This document shows positions 61,601 to 64,000 of a DNA stretch of 64,000 bases, piece after piece. The DNA is taken from contig NZ_VWRQ01000016.1 of NCBI RefSeq assembly GCF_008635795.1, forward strand, positions 62,001-126,000, read 5' to 3'. The DNA comes from Paenibacillus tepidiphilus (lineage in GTDB: Bacteria > Bacillota > Bacilli > Paenibacillales > Paenibacillaceae). The translations under genes were made by a program, and so were the position numbers. The notes beneath the pieces are model-generated. The model was not told where the DNA came from. It worked only from the letters and a program-made list of their open reading frames with translations, and did not search any database. Each line of letters starts with the position of its first letter. Within the stretch, counting starts at the first letter, position 1.

Positions 61601-64000
61601 CCTGCGGCAGGCCGTGACCGAGATCGTCAAGCGCCACGACGGGCTGCGGACGACCTTCGCCAATGTGGAAGGACAGGTGCTGCAAATTCTGCATGAGGCC
61701 CGTGAGGTCGAGATTCCTATTCAGGATTTGACTGCGGTGCTGCCGGAGGAACGGGAAGCGCTGCTGCAGAAGCTGGCGGATGGCGAGGTGGCTGCAGGGT
61801 TTGACTTTGAGCATGGACCGCTGCTCCGCTGCCGGCTCTTGAAGTTCGCCGAGCAGGAGCACATCATCTTCCTCACGATGCATCATATTGTCTCGGACGG
61901 CTGGTCGATGGGCGTGTTCGTAGAGGAATTTGTCCAGCTGTATGAGGCGCTGGCGGAGCAAAGACCGCATAGCCTGCCGCGGGTGGAATGGCAATACGCG
62001 GATTATGCTGCCTGGCAGCGGGGCTGGTTCACCGGGGAGGTCAAGCAGCGCCAGTTCGACTATTGGAAGAACAAGCTGCAGGATGTGGCCACCCTGGATA
62101 TTCCGGCGGATTACGACCGTCCGAAGATTCAGACCTACAACGGGCGCAAGGAATTCTTCAACTATAGCCCGGAGCTGATGCGAAGCGTCGGCCAATTGGC
62201 AGAGACGACCGGAGCGACGCCGTTCATGATCTATCTGGCCGCCGTCAATGTGCTGCTGGCCCGGTATACCGGGCAGGATGATATCGCCATCGGTACGCCG
62301 ATTGCGAACCGGACCCGCAAGGAGACGGAGCATACGATCGGGTTCTTCGTGAACACGCTGGTGCTGCGGAGTGATCTGTCCGGCGATCTCTCCTTCCTGG
62401 AGCTGATTGAACGGGTCAAGGCGACGGCGCTGGAATCCTACGACGCTCAGGATATGCCGTTTGAGATGCTGGTGGATGAGCTTGACCTTGAACGGGATCT
62501 CAGCCGCAACCCGCTGTTCCAGGTGATGTTCGCCTTGCAGAACGAGGAGCTGCCGGATTTCCAGCTGCCGGGCCTGAAGATTTCCCGGATTGAGACGGAT
62601 AACCATTCGGCGATGTTCGATTTCTGGATCTCCATGCGTGAGCTGGAGGACGGGGTCTATGCACTGTGCGAATACAACACGGATATTTACAAGCGGGAGA
62701 CGGTGGCGCGGATGATGCGCCATCTGGAGAATATTCTGGTCAGCCTGTGCAGTGACCCTTCCCAGAACGTCAAGCAGTTCACCTTCATGGACAAGCATGA
62801 GATTCAGGAAGTCCTGTACGGCATGAATGCTACGGAAGAGTCTTTGACCTCCGGCCTATTCATTCATGAAAGCTTCGAGGCGCAAGCGGCCCTGCGGCCG
62901 GATGCGCCGGCGGTAAGCTTCGAAGGCAACAGCCTGACATACCGGGAGCTGAATGAACAGGTGAACCGGATTGCCCACTATTTGCTGGCCCAGGGCATCG
63001 GGCGGGAGAACTTCGTGGGCGTCTATGCGGAGCGCTCCATCGAGATGGTCGCGGCCATCTACGGCATTCTGAAGGCGGGGGCCGCCTATGTACCGATTGA
63101 CCCGACTTACCCGCGCGAACGGGTCGATTATGTGCTTGAGGATTCACAGGTCAAGCTGGTCCTGGCCTGCGCCGGGGAGGTTAATCTGCCGGAAGGAATT
63201 ACGGTGGTTGATCTGCGGGATAAGGAGCAGTTGGCGCTGTACAGCGTCCAGAACCCGGACGTCAAGGTTGACGGGCAGGATGCGGCTTATATGATCTATA
63301 CCTCCGGATCGACCGGGAAGCCGAAGGGTACGGTCAATGTACACAGCGGCATCCGCAACCGCATCCAGTGGGGCCAGCGGAAGTTCGGGATGCAGCAAGG
63401 CGACCGGCAGCTGCAGAAGACGCCATTCTCCTTCGATGTGTCCTGCAGCGAAATCTTCTGGGCGCCGACCGCCGGCGCTTGCCTCGTCATTGCAAGGCCA
63501 GAGGGGCATAAGGATGTCGATTATCTGATTGAGGTCATCCGGGATGAAGGGATTACCTTCTGCCACTTTGTCCCGTCCATTCTGAAGCTGTTCCTGGACC
63601 ACCCGGGCGTGGGACAGGCAGGCAGTCTGAAGAAGGTCTTCTGCAGCGGCGAGGCCTTGCCTTACCGGCTCAAGGAGCAGTTCTTCGCTACATTGAACGC
63701 GGAGATGCACAACCTGTACGGGCCGACCGAAGCGTCGGTTGAAGTGTCCCACTATGATTGCAGCGAGCCGCTGGACAAGGAGATTGTGCCGATTGGCCGG
63801 CCGATTGCCAATGTGCAGCTGTACGTGCTCGACCGGTTCATGAATCCCGTGCCGTACAACGTGAGCGGGGAGCTGTACATCGCCGGCGTCAATCTGGCCC
63901 GGGGCTACTACCAACGGGAGGAGTTAACCGCAGAGCGGTTCATCCCGAATCCGTTCAGCAAATACGCCAACGCCCGGATGTACAAGACCGGAGATATCGT
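55689..64000 (+). CDS. NRPS with alpha-keto-acid-type module (C-psiAsub-A-KR-PCP) then C-A; runs off the window
   Basis: Starts 18 bases after the previous stop with GGAGG. About 2770 residues are visible. C1 (about 8-437) has HHIVMDGWS and MQEGMLFHSL, the form seen after epimerases. Residues about 440-645 resemble only the C-terminal subdomain of an A domain, in degenerate form. A1 (about 722-1266) has LLTSGSTGMPKAVM and WMPMDHVGGT in place of the usual FDxS core. KR (about 1280-1765) has GGLGGIG and SAYSAANS. PCP (about 1838-1905) has NFFELGGHSLR. C2 (about 1930-2365, HHIVSDGWS) is LCL-like. A2 (from about 2388) has YTSGSTGKPKG; its visible code is D-V-S-S-F-S-L-V-E, not assigned. The A-KR-PCP order predicts an on-line reduced alpha-hydroxy acid and so an ester bond. 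Confidence 0.9.
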   Translation, partial: MNKGNVSDIYGLSTMQEGMLFHSLKSASASMYLEQFSCILNGELHADCFWQAWQRVIDGNPALRTAFMWEGLKKPMQVVLKECGCRYIQYDWRHLPPEEQERSYRSFLENDRSLGFDLGEAPLMRFALIRITDSSSYFVWSFHHIVMDGWSLPLVLGKMLEQYKELREGRTPAADNRQSFKAYIQWVQKQDHRATLRYWKEQLEGFEEVIQLTEELPGEQGGENRKQSLRLSAGLYADIEAAAKQHGLTSFQIYNLAYALLIGKYSGTDDVVYGTTVSGRPMDIPGIEEAVGLFINTVPVRVRLKRDVTLLDGLEQLREAQVSRSRHEYISLADIGSACNLPQLFQSLFVYENYANAEAYKNITDFSITGLELREEINYPLAWVIKPDDGICVETVYNSACFSDELIGQFQQSYLVLLQEIIHKLLEPVQAVTLIEESAEVYRVATAVVNLRNEPCSDLAAADFRSIRIVDTEGHALPDGFYGRIVQASADEAQDTGYIGRLRQDGTLQIHETLSTSMRIGASDRDLTRLEQQLLEDGLAEDIKLVHRYNLEGDSRLVMYYVEPVTDGLGDVQTGYEDRSQTVRSALLNRTAEWLDISMETCTGLADLVHVSAIPYSASGPVKLGELLKLEVINDNLLGRWSSMLSTETAAGEASLSARFVRRAVKPHRDKVHISELAEHYSFIGKGSGQAGNIQNTEMGGQWESGDNERALSLISGEELAIPEDTVFDLGHYIKRAAGHAPEGYGIRFIGYDGSVTFAPYRQIYEEAQAILAGLSLEGLKPGDKVIYQMDDNRNYVTTFWACMLGGLIGVPVTVAASYHDDNAAVRKLYNAWKMLERPVIVTDARLASGVRGVPAVLGEADELNVFAAEALRSSPALNPGHAAYEVKPDDLALLLLTSGSTGMPKAVMQSHRNLICRTIAGVSGNGFGPEEVTFNWMPMDHVGGTVMCNVRDVYLHCNEILAPVNYILESPLRWLTIMSEYRVTNTWAPNFAYNLINSHEHELKSLQLDLSRLRVITNGGEVVVARTALKFIELMQPYGLDKAAMKPCFGMSETCSGIIYSRDFADGLVKPEDTRVSVGYPLGGHMVRVVDAQDELLPLYTEGRFQIRGLAVTPGYYNNAKANAEAFTRDGWFDTGDLGMISDRGLTITGRAKDIIIINGVNYNNSDIEAVLEEISGVEVSYTAAVTVKPAGAQTEQLAVFFHPSSMDAPQLRKVMKEMQRAITAKIGVVIEYIVPLPKKDIPKTAIGKIQRILLRDSLLEGKYDPVLRQVELLRDINTVKPWTFGRVWQPLGFRHEPQDLSAATFLVFADDAGLAREFAGLTGQEAMGRVITVTRAERFSLESSGDIGCDYTSPAGCDALFTHLREIGWTPRHMLYLAGYEPASSGRMELAGQSQRGVYSLLTLVQALEKHGLCASTHLVVGASNVYQGVSGKETHAYNASLIGFMAALRMENTGLAGTLVDLEGSDLLQDARCVLEEIRHGETGSREISYRGGRRMAGLLKHLPLQPGESNVKLKQGGHYVVTGGLGGIGTVICRKLIEDYAAQLLIVGRSELDLLAEDDARVRSYRELAGLGAGVSYTPADVCDLAALQAAIGAYEERIGAAVDGILHLAGNSSYQRHLDDRDKYWIAAGDREAFAEEFDAKVYGTQNLFRIIEERKDAVMIAFSSVTSFLGSATFSAYSAANSFLEMFCQHAAEVEGYPVKCISWTMWDNIGMTAGNLQSINILSESIGQHVIGEQDGLLLFEAALRMDGALIYAGIDEHNRQMKPRIAEKLYAAETLAISLQEGPVSGLRLENARLIDDYGAVSTVKVYSADSGSGALDSDEEAGYSAAASETEQVIHDIWSEVLGIRRIGTGDNFFELGGHSLRATQVVSRIKKAYEVPFAINDLFYYPTIGELAGVIDGRLAELAGPVGEEAVAVLGEEEKRRGIPVSYAQQRLWFLRQYDEESAFYNILEAVRLEGKLNVDCLRQAVTEIVKRHDGLRTTFANVEGQVLQILHEAREVEIPIQDLTAVLPEEREALLQKLADGEVAAGFDFEHGPLLRCRLLKFAEQEHIIFLTMHHIVSDGWSMGVFVEEFVQLYEALAEQRPHSLPRVEWQYADYAAWQRGWFTGEVKQRQFDYWKNKLQDVATLDIPADYDRPKIQTYNGRKEFFNYSPELMRSVGQLAETTGATPFMIYLAAVNVLLARYTGQDDIAIGTPIANRTRKETEHTIGFFVNTLVLRSDLSGDLSFLELIERVKATALESYDAQDMPFEMLVDELDLERDLSRNPLFQVMFALQNEELPDFQLPGLKISRIETDNHSAMFDFWISMRELEDGVYALCEYNTDIYKRETVARMMRHLENILVSLCSDPSQNVKQFTFMDKHEIQEVLYGMNATEESLTSGLFIHESFEAQAALRPDAPAVSFEGNSLTYRELNEQVNRIAHYLLAQGIGRENFVGVYAERSIEMVAAIYGILKAGAAYVPIDPTYPRERVDYVLEDSQVKLVLACAGEVNLPEGITVVDLRDKEQLALYSVQNPDVKVDGQDAAYMIYTSGSTGKPKGTVNVHSGIRNRIQWGQRKFGMQQGDRQLQKTPFSFDVSCSEIFWAPTAGACLVIARPEGHKDVDYLIEVIRDEGITFCHFVPSILKLFLDHPGVGQAGSLKKVFCSGEALPYRLKEQFFATLNAEMHNLYGPTEASVEVSHYDCSEPLDKEIVPIGRPIANVQLYVLDRFMNPVPYNVSGELYIAGVNLARGYYQREELTAERFIPNPFSKYANARMYKTGDI

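Overview
The window reads like a chromosome segment of a Paenibacillus-type member of the Bacillales. The evidence is strong AGGAGG-type ribosome binding sites, moderately GC-rich genes split by AT-rich gaps, intrinsic terminators with T-tracts, a B. subtilis-style puc purine-degradation locus, YhaM, ABC-F, PspA/PspC and a modular PKS/NRPS cluster. The genus is inferred; no rRNA or tRNA gene is visible.

Layout. 1-5.6 kb: an M20 peptidase cut by the left edge, an RNA/DNA methyltransferase, a Nudix hydrolase, a small membrane protein, an ASCH protein, and an ABC-F gene preceded by its own promoter, a 54-codon leader ORF and an intrinsic terminator, which is an attenuator layout. 5.6-9.8 kb: split chromate-type transporter genes, divergent from a YwrD-like gamma-glutamyltransferase and an amidase. 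10-29.6 kb: a nearly complete purine catabolism locus on the + strand. It holds PucR, XdhC-like PucA, MobA-like PucB, a BMP-family nucleoside ABC transporter (four genes), the three xanthine dehydrogenase subunits, OHCU decarboxylase, a 54-codon ORF, HIU hydrolase, allantoinase, allantoate amidohydrolase, the ureidoglycine aminotransferase and adenine deaminase. Two GlnR/TnrA-like boxes (one perfect, one a near match) suggest nitrogen control. Uricase is absent; the small ORF sits where the uricase half of PucL would be.

30-41.7 kb: mostly housekeeping or stand-alone genes (IDEAL-like protein, ferrochelatase, YhaM, a DnaQ-like exonuclease, PspA and PspC homologues, an HD phosphohydrolase, membrane and zinc-ribbon proteins, a beta-lactamase-fold serine hydrolase). 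The exception is a secreted protein with three flavinylation motifs and a Pro/Ala/Thr/Lys tether. Two tandem TGTGA-N6-TCAC sites lie upstream of it, suggesting redox (Fnr/CRP or Rex) control of an extracytoplasmic electron carrier.

42.3-64 kb (continuing past the right edge): a co-directional PKS-NRPS cluster behind a good sigma-A promoter: KS-AT-DH-KR-ACP, KS-AT-carrier, C-A-PCP-E (Phe-like code), then C-[A-subdomain remnant]-A-KR-PCP-C-A. The A-KR-PCP unit with an upstream degenerate A-subdomain is the arrangement known from alpha-keto-acid modules that make alpha-hydroxy acids in depsipeptides. The predicted product is a polyketide-D-aromatic amino acid-hydroxy acid hybrid depsipeptide that I do not recognise.
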